Of a DNA stretch of 64,000 nucleotides, positions 11,641 to 23,437 are shown one piece after another (the first letter of the stretch is position 1; the number at the start of each line of letters is the position of its first letter). The notes under the pieces were generated by a model, which worked only from the letters and a program-made list of their open reading frames with translations, searched no databases and was not told where the DNA came from. The stretch comes from Chrysomallon squamiferum. Its lineage: Eukaryota; Mollusca; Gastropoda; Neomphalida; Peltospiridae. The stretch is from positions 4,875,764 through 4,939,763 of the forward strand of contig CM022670.1 in assembly GCA_012295275.1 (NCBI GenBank), given 5' to 3'. The translations under genes and the position numbers were made by a program.

Positions 11641-12878
11641 TCATATAAAATGTATCTCTATGTGTCTGTTAAAGTAATCTAAATTTACATATTTTTCTTC
11701 AAAGAATTTATTATTATCAGTTATTATAAATTGAGCGTTTATCATGTTTGGTTTGTTTTACAAGTTTAGGCCAAGTTGTTTGATAACCACATTTGGGTTT
11801 TTTTCAGTTAACCAGTTCTACTTTTTATCATTTGTTGTAGTTTTGTTCTAACTTTCAAATTTTGTTTTGACATAAACGGTTTTCAGTAATTTTTAAGTTT
11901 ATTGGTTGTTCATATATGGAGGCTTGCTTTTTTAAAATGTGTCTTAAAAAATAGAAGATAAAAACAATCTTGCAAACCACAATTTAGTAAATAATAACAA
12001 TAGTAACTTCAAACCAACAATTTTGAGACTTTTAATTATTTATTCTGTTTTTATTTAATTATTTACTTTTTAAAATCTGTTATTATTATTTATAATGATT
12101 ATTTGGTTACTGTTATTTATTTATGGGACTTTTCTTCAGTTAGAGACAAATCTTAGATGGTAGACATTCCCCAGCGTACATAAGTCCATACTGGCACAGT
12201 CCTTTACTGACTAATTTTTTTAAAATTAAACAGTTAACACTTTTTAAGTCTTAGTAAGCGACTAATGCAGTATAAGGCCGAGGATTTCCAACTTTGGTTT
12301 TAAGAATTATTTTGCATTTTATTTTATTCAGTTAAGGAACTCTGCACATATTGCTCACATATTAAATGACTGCTGTGCTATGATAAGTGGAATGGGGTAT
12401 GCATCAAGCAAATTTGTTGTGTGGGGACATTTAGAAAAAACCTCAGGTATAAGGTATGCTGTGACATGTATGTTTTGTTTTATATAGGATCTTGCAGAAC
12501 AAACCACCTATGTAAGTTGGGGAGACTGTAAAATTTGTTCTGGTAACTGATTGTATAAAACGTTTTTCAGTGTTTACTTTGGTGATCAAAATACAGCAGA
12601 CTGTAACGTGCCTCTCAAATTATCTGTATTAAAATTAAAGAATGGAAAATTTAATTTCAAAATTATATTGAAAATTTTCTGAAAATGTATTTTGAAACTG
12701 TATTTATTAATATGTATGCATGTATATATGTATGTATGTATGTATGTATGCTACAAAGTGACTGAATATAAACTTTATAATCGTTATTAAAAATTATTCA
12801 TAAACGTACTTAATAACAAACCGATTTTGTTTTTGTTTTTTTTCGTTTGCTGGAAATGGACTATCGATTCAGCCACAT

Positions 12879-14366
12879 TTAACTGTTCTCATCATCCTGG
12901 TTTTGAAGCCGCTGTAGTAACTGGTGTCTCACTACTTGCACGTCAGGACGTCTTCTCTGTCTGTTTCTGTTTGAAGACGGAGACACTCGTAAACCAGTTG
13001 TCGGAACATAAATTTCGCGCCGAGAATTTCTTGTGCGTCTGCTCTGCATGGGAGGAGAGATGTTATCGATATTCTCATTCTGTATTGTTTCCTGTGTTGA
13101 TCGTCTGTCCATGATTCTCTGGGTTATAGCTTCAATAGTTTCTGCGTCCAAAAGATCCGGTTCTTCTTCCTGGTTTTCTGGAGTGTGTGCTGAGTAATCG
13201 TCCACTGGTTCTGTGGCATAATCGTCATAGTCCCAAGGGCAGACACTTTGTTGAAACTGTCGCACTCTTTCTTGCCTTTCTTCTAAATCGAAAATGTAAA
13301 GCTGATGAGCAGGGACGGGCTGCTTCAGTTGAAGGTCCTGGTTTGTTGCAAGTTCTCCCAGCATGCTCATTTCTGACAGAAATGCTCCTTCATTTGGGGC
13401 TTCAAATCCCACTGAAACAAAGAGTTCGTCATCATCGTCAGTGTCTGCTGTTTTACTAAATTCATCTTCTTTTTCTTTCATTTTATCATGCAGGACAAAC
13501 AGTTGTTTGATGTCATTTGATGCACGAGCTTGTATAAACGATTCGTAAAGTTTTCTTAGATCAGACACATTCTCAGTCACTCCATAAAATTTTGTGTTGA
13601 TTTTATTCTTTTGTTCTTTTATTTGCTGTTGCATCATCGTGGTCAGTGCCTCTTGTCTTCTTTCCAAAAGCAGACGATACTCAATGAAAGTATCTTTTAT
13701 TTTATTTCGCAGTTTTCTCTCTAAAAGGTCCAACCTTTTAGATGCATTAGCCAGAGCGTCTGATCTGATTCTCATTTTTTCCAAAATCCGCTTGCTTTTG
13801 TTTTCAACGTCGTTGAACTCTTCTGAGTTTTCACTAAGAGCTTCAGAGACATCTACGATATTGTGTCCTTGTTGTTCCTTGTGATCTAAAATAGTACAGT
13901 CTCTACACACAGGTATCACACACGTTTTGCAAAAAAAATTCAGAGGTTGGTTTTCGTGTTTAGAACATACATTCTTTGACTTGACCACCGCCTGATTCAA
14001 AAAGTCTATCATTTGTATAACCCTGTGATCATTTGGTAGCTTCTTAATTTCTCCTCGACTAAGGTAAATTTCCACTCTGCACTGTGGACATTTCAAGGTC
14101 CCATCAAGTGTTTCGTCTCCCCAAAGAAGCGTTCGTCTGGCAGCGGGCTGACTGTGGTCAAATACCTGCTTCAAACATGGAAGGCAGAAGGTGTGATTAC
14201 AAGGCAAGGATTTGGCAGGGCGCTCGTCAACATCGTATTTTTCACGACAATGTGGGCAACGTAAAAACTGCTCTTCAAAAGATGTTTCATCGACAATCAA
14301 GCTCCTGCTTGTAGCTCCTTCGCCCTTCGTCGGAGCGTCCGTTGCAGCAGATCCTTTAGATGTCAT
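12879..14366 (-). CDS. TRIM-type RING/B-box E3 ubiquitin ligase, copy B
   Basis: A second intronless tripartite-motif gene of exactly 495 residues, counted from the ATG that corresponds to the start of copy A (14364-14366). The frame stays open for 23 more codons upstream because a TAA in copy A is CAA here, so a 518-residue form starting at 14435 is possible. All RING and B-box ligands are kept. It differs from copy A by 17 substitutions: E4K, D15G, Q38P, V39H, K148T, M151I, V159I, Q193R, N273L, V323A, K367R, R373Q, F375V, L377P, F378W, A388V and A410T. Seven sit between 367 and 410. There are no stops or frameshifts although the flanks carry several indels, so both copies are probably functional. 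Role as for copy A: a predicted E3 ligase with unknown substrate. Confidence 0.87.
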   Translation of the reverse strand: MTSKGSAATDAPTKGEGATSRSLIVDETSFEEQFLRCPHCREKYDVDERPAKSLPCNHTFCLPCLKQVFDHSQPAARRTLLWGDETLDGTLKCPQCRVEIYLSRGEIKKLPNDHRVIQMIDFLNQAVVKSKNVCSKHENQPLNFFCKTCVIPVCRDCTILDHKEQQGHNIVDVSEALSENSEEFNDVENKSKRILEKMRIRSDALANASKRLDLLERKLRNKIKDTFIEYRLLLERRQEALTTMMQQQIKEQKNKINTKFYGVTENVSDLRKLYESFIQARASNDIKQLFVLHDKMKEKEDEFSKTADTDDDDELFVSVGFEAPNEGAFLSEMSMLGELATNQDLQLKQPVPAHQLYIFDLEERQERVRQFQQSVCPWDYDDYATEPVDDYSAHTPENQEEEPDLLDAETIEAITQRIMDRRSTQETIQNENIDNISPPMQSRRTRNSRREIYVPTTGLRVSPSSNRNRQRRRPDVQVVRHQLLQRLQNQDDENS

Positions 14367-14696
14367 GTTTAATCTATAAGCATTAAGAAACAATAATATG
14401 CACCTTGAAACATATTTGTGGAATTGTACTAACAAATAAGCTACTACAATACACCATTAGTGGATATTCGTGGACCACCGGCTTTAATCATAATTTTAAA
14501 AATTAATAAATATTTTTATAATTTATGTTTGTCTTTAAAATATAAACGCAATTTTATCTTTCTTTACTGAATTTAAACAATAAAAGTAAGAATAACGGTT
14601 TCAGTTGCTACTAAGTGTTTCTTTTTTTTAAGGGAGTTTCTACTTTTTAATCTACAACTTATAAAATTAATAAACAATACATAATATATATATATC

Positions 14697-15302
14697 AAAA
14701 CCATCTAGGATTTATAGTTGGTTGCAAATGACTGAATGTCACCTTCACAAAAACGGAAGAATAAAATAATTGCTGTAATTCTCGACAACTGTTATTACTA
14801 TATATCATATAAAATGTTTGAAATGGCTTTGTTATAGCCATGGGTGTTACTTTTACTACTTCTTTTTTTTTTTTTAATTTCCATTTTTCGTTTCGCCTTC
14901 TTCCCCCCACCCCTCCCCAAGTATGTTTATTAGGTTTAACGATCTCGGTTTATAGTTTCCACACTGGTTACGCACTACCAGTCGTAATTACTGATTAGAA
15001 AGGTCAGGGGTTAACCTGTGTGCATAAGAATAGTTTGGATTGCAACAGCAATTTGTCGACCTTAGCTTCGATTTAAAAAAAAAAAGAAAAAAAGATGGCT
15101 TTGCGCCAAAATAATGAACACAGAAGCAATACTGAAGTGCATAACAGTTTAATAATAATAATAATAATAATTATTATTATTATTCGATATACAATTTTTG
15201 AAAATTATTTAATGATATTAAATGAACCTTAAATTTATATCTGTGATACAATAAACAAAAGAAAATAATAAAATAAAATAAATAAGGCAAGCAAAACAAA
15301 AG
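14697..15302. other. Insert present only in duplication unit B
   Basis: About 606 bp interrupts the 5' flank shared by both TRIM copies, between an (AT)n run and the aaaataagattttgagtg block. It contains poly-T, a C-rich cccccacccctcccc stretch, poly-A tracts and an (AAT)n/(ATT)n palindrome at about 15148-15186. I find no terminal inverted repeats and no coding frame. It may be a non-autonomous element, but the family is unknown. Confidence 0.6.
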
Positions 15303-17198
15303 AAAATAAGATTTTGAGTGATAAATATTGAAATATTTTAATATTAAATCTGTAATGTACGTTTATGGACTGTCTTCTTAACTGTAAGTATACACAGGCA
15401 CACACATACATTTATTAATAATAACAATCAATTTCTTTATTATTACTTTTTTATCTTGTAACAACTGAAAAATAAAAATAAGTTACAAATAAAAGAGACT
15501 TACTAAAGTAAAAACCTTAATTTTCGTGAGTTCAGAAAAATCTTTTCTTAGTTCTTTCTTACCTGTAAAATATCGAGCTCACTTAAAGTTAATAGGAAAT
15601 ATTAATATATACGTCTGATACAAAACTATGCTTACATTTAAACTGATTACCAACACGACAGTGTTATTTAGAAACCTAGCACAAAGAAACGATGACGAGT
15701 GTTGGTGCTCCAAAATATATGTCAACAGAATCAATAAAGCAGATAATCAGAACGATCAAACCACATCACGGTTTAACCTAGTTACAAATTGACAAAAAAT
15801 AGCACACCTGTCATAAATGCACTGTGAATTAATAGCTAAATAGTTTTCATAAAAATTAATAGACATTTTACCGATAATCTTGAAATTGGTTTTGGAAATT
15901 CTCACTGTTTTCAAATCGCTATGCCATTGAAGAGTGTATATCGTCTGCGTTTTATTCTAGCACTGTGGCCATGTGCCAAAAACCAAAACAAACACCCCTA
16001 TCTTACCATAACCATTTAGTCATCGGTACACTTACATCAGCTGCATAATAAGGGGAAATACAGTTATTTTAAAATTCTCACAATACCTTTAATAATGTGA
16101 TCTGCGAATAACTGATCTCGCTATTGTTTGACAAATTTTACAGGTCTGGACAAGAACTGCATTATGTAATCGAGACGGTAGTTACGGTAAATTTCAGTTG
16201 AAAAAAAATAACGAAAGAAAGCACAGAACATTAGTACTTGGTTTGATTTTTATTATTATTTGGATAAAAATATAGCTTGTCCTTTTAACATTTCTACTGT
16301 CTAAACCAATATTTATTATTATTAATGTATTACTAAAAATTGCCAATATATAATATTTTTATTATTAATTTGTTATATTTTTCTGTTTATTTTGTAGTAG
16401 GAAGATAAAACATTAGTTGATCACCAATGATATATGCATGCGTGTACAGTGTGTGACAATAGTTTAATACGTAGTTAAAATCTGACCACATTTCAGTTCC
16501 TATACTAATAGAAACAGAGCCATAGTAATAGTAATAATAATAATATGCGCTACAAGCCGCTCCTATATAATTTGGAAGTGTCGTGCGTAATGACTAATTC
16601 AGATATCACGTTCCAAACACTGAAATTAAATATGTAGAAATTGTTAAAGAGAAACGATTAATAATTTACAAATAGAGGCGAATTGGTGCCCCATACATAA
16701 TTACAGATGTTGTTTGTACTGGCGGTAGTTTACATAGGTAGATAAGTTTCCTATTATATTCACAAATCGTAATTGTTTGTGAATACCTGGTTCATTTATA
16801 ATCTTGCTCTGCACCCTAATCATGAATACAAAGAATTATAATTACGCATATTAAAGTTATATGCAAAATGAAATGCTGTGATAATGTACATGTGTGTGTA
16901 TGCGTGTGTGTGTGCGTGTGTGTTTTAATGGTTATCAGCTCAGATGACTCAACTATTGAGAAGCATCATACAGCACAAGACTGTTCCTAATTCAAAGAAT
17001 CTTTCTACCAGTGTTTTGTCCAGCGCGTGAAGAATGGCAGCAGAAAATAAAAGTTACCTGGAAAAAATATTGATAGAAAAAAATCGAACTAAATGGTATT
17101 TCCAAAATGTGTAGTTTATTAACTTCATTGTATATTAAAGCTCTTGTAAAAATGGTGTGTGTGTGTGTGTGTGTGTGTGTCTGTGTGTGTGTGTGTGT

Positions 17199-17411
17199 TG
17201 CCTCGGGAAACTGTTTTCCGCGGTGTTAAATAATAAACTGAAGTTGTATCTTGAAACAAATAATATACTTTCTAAAGTTCAGGCACGATTTAGGAAGGAT
17301 TACTGTACACTTTTTGTTGTTATTCCATAAAATTGATTATAACCGAAGACATCATTCCTCGAACACATTTTTACATTATATGGATTCATTGAACTGAAGA
17401 AGGCAGGAAAG
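17199..17411 (+). mobile_element. Non-LTR RT remnant, truncated copy in unit B
   Basis: Same CLGKLF...LNNKL...NNILSKVQARF block as in unit A, ending at the right edge of the duplication. A local repeat of its cataaaattgatta...cgaagacatcattcctcg part follows at about 17437-17478. Confidence 0.7.
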
Positions 17412-17508
17412 TAAAACATTTAGAATTTTTTCATTGTTATCCCATAAAATTGATTACAACCGAAGACATCATTCCTCGATCACGTGTCCGAAGTATAATA
17501 ATAATAAC

Positions 17509-17554
<46 letters not shown>

Positions 17555-18010
17555 TGTATGGGTGTGGACATTTTCCCGCCCACCGTCAGTGGATTCAGAG
17601 TATAAAAAATTTGTTCGTGATTTGTGTTCCAGTGATTTGTGAATATTTCTGTTGCTTTTTTTGTTTTCTGTTGTTTTTTTTGTCACTCCGAATTAGACCG
17701 ATGACGTCTGGTTAAAATAGAATCGACCGAATGGAAGTACTCTCAGAGTAGTCTCGAGTAAGAATTATTGTTTTTTTGTTTTAGTTTTTAGATTTATTGT
17801 ATGAACTGTGTCGACTTTTTAAATTTAATTATTGTTGAACATAAAATCGATTAATAATTATTGGTTTATATCAGGACTTTATGTTCTGTTGTAAGTTTTG
17901 TTTTATTTCAACTTTTTATTCTATTCATGTAATCGAACAAATGGGTGTGCAGTGTCAGATTGATGCACGAGCAAATCGCAGAAATGTCATAATATGCAGT
18001 ATAAACTTCA

Positions 18011-18052
<42 letters not shown>

Positions 18053-18152
18053 ACTTAATGCATTTTTCGAAGTTTAACTTGGATGATGTGAATAATATTT
18101 AAAAGATTAACAATAGAAACAGAAGAAATGTAGTAACGGTGCCAAATTAATA

Positions 18153-18191
<39 letters not shown>

Positions 18192-19251
18192 ATTATGTAT
18201 GTGCATAATACACGTATACAGATCATATATTTGCATGTAAATCCTGTTTTTCTTTATAACTGAACAGTTATGTCTGTCCTTCATAATAATGGCGTCCCCC
18301 AACCATTTTGTAAATACAAGATCTGCTCTGCATTTTTATGCTTCATTACAGGGAATGTCATAATTTACTCAGATATTTATATTTTTACCATAAGAGTATA
18401 AAATACTAAAAGTAATGTGTTTCTTATTTCTAAAACAACTTTATTGTAAGTAATCTAAGAAAATTGTAATAATTTTTGTTATTGTTTTTTCTGTCACTAT
18501 TAGTTTTCATTATAACTTTGTAGGATGTTCAAAAACATGAATAAAATAAATGCTTTAATAAATGCATTAATTTATATTTTCTCTCTATGCAACAAAACGA
18601 ATTATGTATCAGAATATGCAGAAAGGGGAATAAGAAGAAAATTATCCAAAACATAAACACACAAACAGGTGAATTAAATTATGTGGTAGGCTTGATGATA
18701 AATGACACTGAAATAGTTTAAGAAATACTGAACAGTTAGATCACAGATATAAAATGGACTTTTTTTAATACTATACTGGTAACCATCTTTAGTTCGTAAA
18801 ATTGAATTAACCACAAATAATAAGATTTGCAAAAGAGGCTGCCTCAGTAGAAACAAAAAATAATTATAACTGATAGAAGTACAGCTTAAATATTTGTTTA
18901 GAAACCATAATAACTGCATAGTTAAAATATATTCATAAAATGAAAATCATATTACTACTAAAAAAAACCAAGAAACAAAAAACAATGACAGTGCAAATAG
19001 CTAAGATAGTGTTGGAATGGTGTATGCAGAACAAAACACACATTTTAATATTTAGTTTATAACATTAATAGTTGCATTATGTGCATATTATTCCAGGGTA
19101 CATGTAAAAACAGAATGCTGAGGTACAACAAGATGTACCTTCACTTCCTGTGTAGCAGTAACTAGCACTGGTGAATCTTTTCCTTAAAAACTAGTAAACT
19201 TGAAGTTGTTCATCTTGGTCTTTTTCAGCTTCTTGATCATCAGACATCATT
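17412..19251. other. Intergenic with microsatellites
   Basis: Between the duplication and the RRM gene. It holds an (AAT)n run at about 17498-17554, an (ATT)n run at about 18011-18051 and an (AAAT)n run at about 18152-18192. I see no supported exon until 19252. A polypyrimidine-AG at 19221-19228 could be the acceptor of a 5' UTR exon of the RRM gene. Confidence 0.6.
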
Positions 19252-21205
19252 ATGCCTGTAACAAGTACCAAAAGAAGTCATATGTTTTCTGTCTATGTTG
19301 GTCATCTGCCCAGGGACATTACAAAGGCAAAACATTTTATTCAGTTTTCTGAATTGGAAACAAATACAGAAGTTATTTTAAATATATAGATATAAAGTGA
19401 TAGGTAACGGAATTGATAATTTGAATTATATTCTTGCAATGGTTTTCTTTAAAGGGTTTATATAAGATGTTATATTAATTAAGAGACTGATAACACCAAA
19501 TCACCTGAAGAAGAGAAAGAAAAGAAACCAAACAATAACAACACCAACAACAAATAAGAACAATAATTCTGCTAAAAACATTTATTATTATTTTTCTCAG
19601 TTCTTAGATTCATATATCCATTTGTTGTCTTTCAAAATGTTTTCAGTTTAAGATAATTTATTGGTATTGTCTAAAACATTTTGGTCTTTCTAGACTGATC
19701 TGTACAAATTGTTCAATGAATGTGGAGAACCTTGTGACATATTCATTGCAGAGCCTGAAGAACATAATACATACAACTATGGGTAAGTCTTAAACTGTAC
19801 CATAGGCCTTAGACTGAGGAGTTCTCATACATCATAAAAAGTACACGAAGGTTTCTTTCAAAATTATGAACAAGACTGTATACTCACAAAAGGTGATGAC
19901 ATAGCAGTAATTAGCCACAAGCTGCAGATGATGGGACAAACTAATTGTTACATAAATTTGTATTCTTTTAACTTTGTTACCAGTTTTAGCTCATAACAAT
20001 GCATAGCAGTAAAATAATATATTTATGAAGATGCATGGGGATTGTTTTGGTCCGTTATGACTTAATTTTGTAAAATGATTCAGTCTATTTCTTTCTAATG
20101 TATTCAGTTTAAATTTTACTTTATTTTTAAACATTGTTTTCAGGTTTGTCAGATTTTCTAATCAAAAAGCATGTGTAAAGGCAGTGCAAGAATTCAATCA
20201 GTGGTCATTCCATGGAAATCGAATCATAGTTGATTTTGCTAATGATACTAAAACAAGAATTAAACCAGGTAGATTGTTATCCATTTCACTTTATTACTGT
20301 GTAAAACATTTAAAAAATATATATATCTATGAACCTATAGATAATTCATCACCTGGTGAACCTGTTGTTAATTCATCATAGAGTGATCTTAAGGTTAATT
20401 CATCACCCTAAGAGATTTTATAGTTAATTCATTGCTCAGTGATCCTGAGTCAGTTCCTCACTCTGTGATCCTTTAGTTAATTCATCACTCCATGATCCTA
20501 TAGCTAATTCATTGCTCAGTGAGCCTGCAGTAAATTCATCACTAAAAGATCCTGTAGTTAATTCATTATCCTCACTGATCCTAGAGTTAAGTTAACAGAC
20601 TCTTTCATTATAACTCAGTATTCATGGTGCAGTAAGGATGAAAAATTTATAGTTATTTTTATAATTTAAAATGTTATATCTAACAGAAGTGGATATCAAT
20701 GGTGACTCAAAGACAGAGGAGTGTCCTCCTTCAGCAAATCCTCCAAAGGCACATTTCAGTGATTTGATGCGACTAGGCCATCTACAGGAAAGCTGTTTTG
20801 GAGCAGACTGCCTATTTAAAAATGGTGCTGGTAATTAACTATGACAGTAGTATACTCATACAATTCTAGAGTAAGGGCTGTCCTAAGACGGAACGATAAA
20901 TTTTTCTAACTATACCCTTTGAGTTGTTTCTTATTCTAACCAGTGTATCAGTAGCTATGACATGAGTTTTTACATTTATGTAAAGGATAATTTACTGCCT
21001 ATATATAAGAATATTCATTAATTAGATGGCTGCGTGTGAACATTCACTGACTAAAGGTAGTCGCTTCTCTTACTTGGGATGTGAAATGTTGCAGTAATAT
21101 TTTTTGAAGAGAATACGTCTTCATATTTCTGAACTCAGTAGCAACAAAACAAAATATTTATTTTTGATCTATACCTGGTAAGTCTGTGCATTTTGATCCA
21201 TTGCA

Positions 21206-21243
<38 letters not shown>

Positions 21244-23043
21244 TTATATTAACTGGAGACCAATAATCTTCTTAATATTTTCTTTTGGATTTTAGATAGT
21301 AAAACTCAGGCAAAGAAGTTCTATCAGCTTCTGGATGACATTTCTAAAGTGCAGACTGCATTTGTACATCCTTATGATGGGCAAATCTTTCAAGATGATG
21401 TTGATTTGAAAAGCCAGATGATTGTTATAAGGTATTTATCAGGGATTGTTTTTTGATCCTGCTTATAATTATTAACCTCTTCAATTATTTTAAGAAATCT
21501 GCATGTACTCTATATATTTAGTAAGCAAAAGTTTTGTTTCTAATAACTGCTGGCATGACAAGCCTTTTGCACATATAATTAAATATCCAGATTATGATCA
21601 GACATAAATGACTGACAATTTTTGGTAAAGAGATCTTCAGTTTAGACAACATGTTTTTCAAAATGTTGCATGTTATTTAGTTTGAAGAGCTCTTTACCAA
21701 AAATTGTCAGTCATATTTTACTAATTGTGAGAAAAATGACAATAAATGTACAACATATTCTAGATATCATTTGATATTACTTCTTCAGTGACATTTATCA
21801 TTCTGCAGCGAAATAATATACCAAAGACTGTAAAATCTTTGTCTAAAAATATAAATACGTTTCATACAAATGGTTTGCAGTAACAATTTATTTTGTGTTT
21901 TCAAACAACTTTTTCTATTTCCCCACAATTAAAAGGCTTGTAACTACATGTTCTGATGAGAAAGGAATGAAATAATAATTCAAGTTTTCTTTTTGTGATG
22001 CTCATGAGTCAGAATTATCTTTTTACTGAAATCATGTTCTAAATAGTCTTCAAACATAATCCCACCTGGTTGGTATTGTAACTACAGCCTCTGTTTCTAA
22101 TAATGTGTAGATATGCACTTTTCCAGGGTTACTGCTTCTTTTTCTTCATTTTGATGTACATGCAACAATAAAAGGCAAATATATTTTGGACCATCTGTTT
22201 TCATCATCACTGGTGAAGTAGACCATTAATGTAACTAACTTTTTCATATACTTTTTCAGTGAAAACAGTAACAATAATAATTCTGGTGTCTCTTCTGAAT
22301 TCTTCAATGCTCTGCAAGGCATTATGTCAACAATTAGTTCGATTGTTACATCTGAAAAAGAAAAAGCACATGTTCCGGATATTTTGAAAACTGAAAAAGA
22401 AACGTTTAATCAGGAAACAAACTGTTCTGTTGATATTTTGGGTTTTACAACAAACAGAACCCATGTGCCTGCTGCACCTTCTATTGCATCTACTGGCAAA
22501 GAATCCCTATTGAAAATTAAGCCAAAATTGATTTCTGAAGATGATCTATTGTCTGTGGAAAGTCTGGATGATAATAAAGGTGTTACATCTCTGAACATTA
22601 ATACCAAGAACAATGAATCATCTTCAAGAAATGTTATTAAATTGAAAACATCTTCACTTTTGGAAAGAACTCCTTCTGAACAACAACAGAATTCTTCCAG
22701 TTCTGTTGAAACATCTCCACAGAACATACTAACTTCCAAAATACAATTATTCAACAGCTGTGAAAACCTCACCTCAGAGCAGAAGAGCTTCACTTATTCT
22801 GATTCTCATAATGGAGATTCAGGTGTGGAATTTGATCATGTACAGAGTTCACTGAAATCAGACATGACATGTTCCAGTGCTGATTTGTCAGCTGAAAAAA
22901 CCCCAGCTCAGAAAATAGATTCACCAGCTTCATCTACATCTTCATCTTCATTAGAAAATAAAATCAGTGGCATTGATACATATCTTAGGGCAGGTGATTG
23001 CATGTTTCAAATATTAAGTTCAGTTTCTGTTGGAGATCTGTGA
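19252..23043 (+). CDS. RRM-domain RNA-binding protein, unknown function (6 exons)
   Basis: Exons 19252-19326, 19694-19782, 20144-20268, 20687-20830, 21296-21431 and 22260-23043 join in frame to 450 residues. An in-frame TGA precedes the ATG. Residues about 11-96 form one RRM: RNP2-like FSVYVGHL, RNP1-like YGFVRFSN, then NRIIVDFAND. The first RRM helix continues cleanly from DITK to TDLYKLF only if the first intron uses a GC donor at 19327-19328. A conserved-looking globular stretch follows (HFSDLMRLGHLQ, KKFYQLLDDISKVQ, FVHPYDGQIF). The last exon is Ser/Thr/Asn/Glu-rich and probably disordered. I do not recognise the family; germline RRM proteins such as RBM44 were considered without support. 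An alternative last exon is possible (see the exon at 23400). Confidence 0.8.
20330..20600. repeat. Degenerate minisatellite, about 30-bp period, in RRM-gene intron 3
   Basis: Roughly nine imperfect direct copies of a unit like gttaattcatcactcagtga followed by tcctatag lie directly downstream of exon 3. Confidence 0.85.
21207..21241. repeat. (AC)n microsatellite
   Basis: Uninterrupted CA run in intron 4 of the RRM gene. Confidence 0.9.
21606..21715. other. Near-perfect 106-bp inverted repeat (hairpin) in RRM-gene intron 5
   Basis: The left arm atgactgacaatttttggta plus aagag is matched by an exact reverse complement at the right end. That gives 25 consecutive pairs, one mismatch, six more pairs (tcttca), and a less regular upper stem with a short loop near 21650-21670. 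The predicted fold is a single long stem-loop. It could be a small-RNA precursor or a tiny MITE. No TA or other target-site duplication is obvious. Confidence 0.8.
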
Positions 23044-23399
23044 AATGTAGGCTGTCAGGATTGGTTTATATTACACTTTTTTTGTTTTTTTTTTAAGTAT
23101 AATGTATTGAATTATCCATAACAATTTTGCATTCAAGAGAGAAGAGTAACTGATGGGCCAGTTATTTGAAAATCATTACCCATTTACCATAAATTATATA
23201 TGATTTATATTTTTATGCATAGTATACTGAGTCATACATAATTTTATATCCAACAAACAGATCTGATGGCAGGCTAATTCGTTTGTGTTTATAAATATTT
23301 ATATTTTGGATGTTTATGTTCTGCCTTCAGAACACTAATTTGATTATCATAATTTGTGTTCAGAATGTTAGAACTGTTTCTTTGTTTATACATTTCAGT

Positions 23400-23437
23400 T
23401 ACAATTGGACGTGGAAAACGATTAAATATGCAGTGAT
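23400..23437 (+). CDS. Possible alternative terminal exon of the RRM gene
   Basis: The sequence after acceptor ttatacatttcag encodes VTIGRGKRLNMQ and a stop. It would join in frame to a CAG/GTGATT donor at 22993 (phase 1) inside the last exon, giving a basic GRGKR tail instead of the last 16 residues. The main form needs no splice here. Plausible but unproven. Confidence 0.4.

Larger units (their letters stand above)
4182..17411. repeat. Tandem segmental duplication carrying two TRIM genes
   Basis: Unit A runs from about 4182 to 11652 and unit B from about 11659 to 17411, in direct orientation and almost abutting. The left blocks match closely (4182-5158 with 11659-12627). The gene blocks match closely (6450-8310 with 12680-14560), and so do the right blocks (8900-11150 with about 15450-17411). 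Differences in structure: A alone has 5159-6449. A alone has a 291-bp internal tandem repeat (8311-8601 and 8602-8891). B alone has an insert at about 14697-15302. B lacks about 220 bp corresponding to 10610-10830 of A. B ends inside the reverse-transcriptase remnant that A carries further. Aligned stretches look well over 90% identical by eye, which implies a fairly recent event. Confidence 0.92.
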
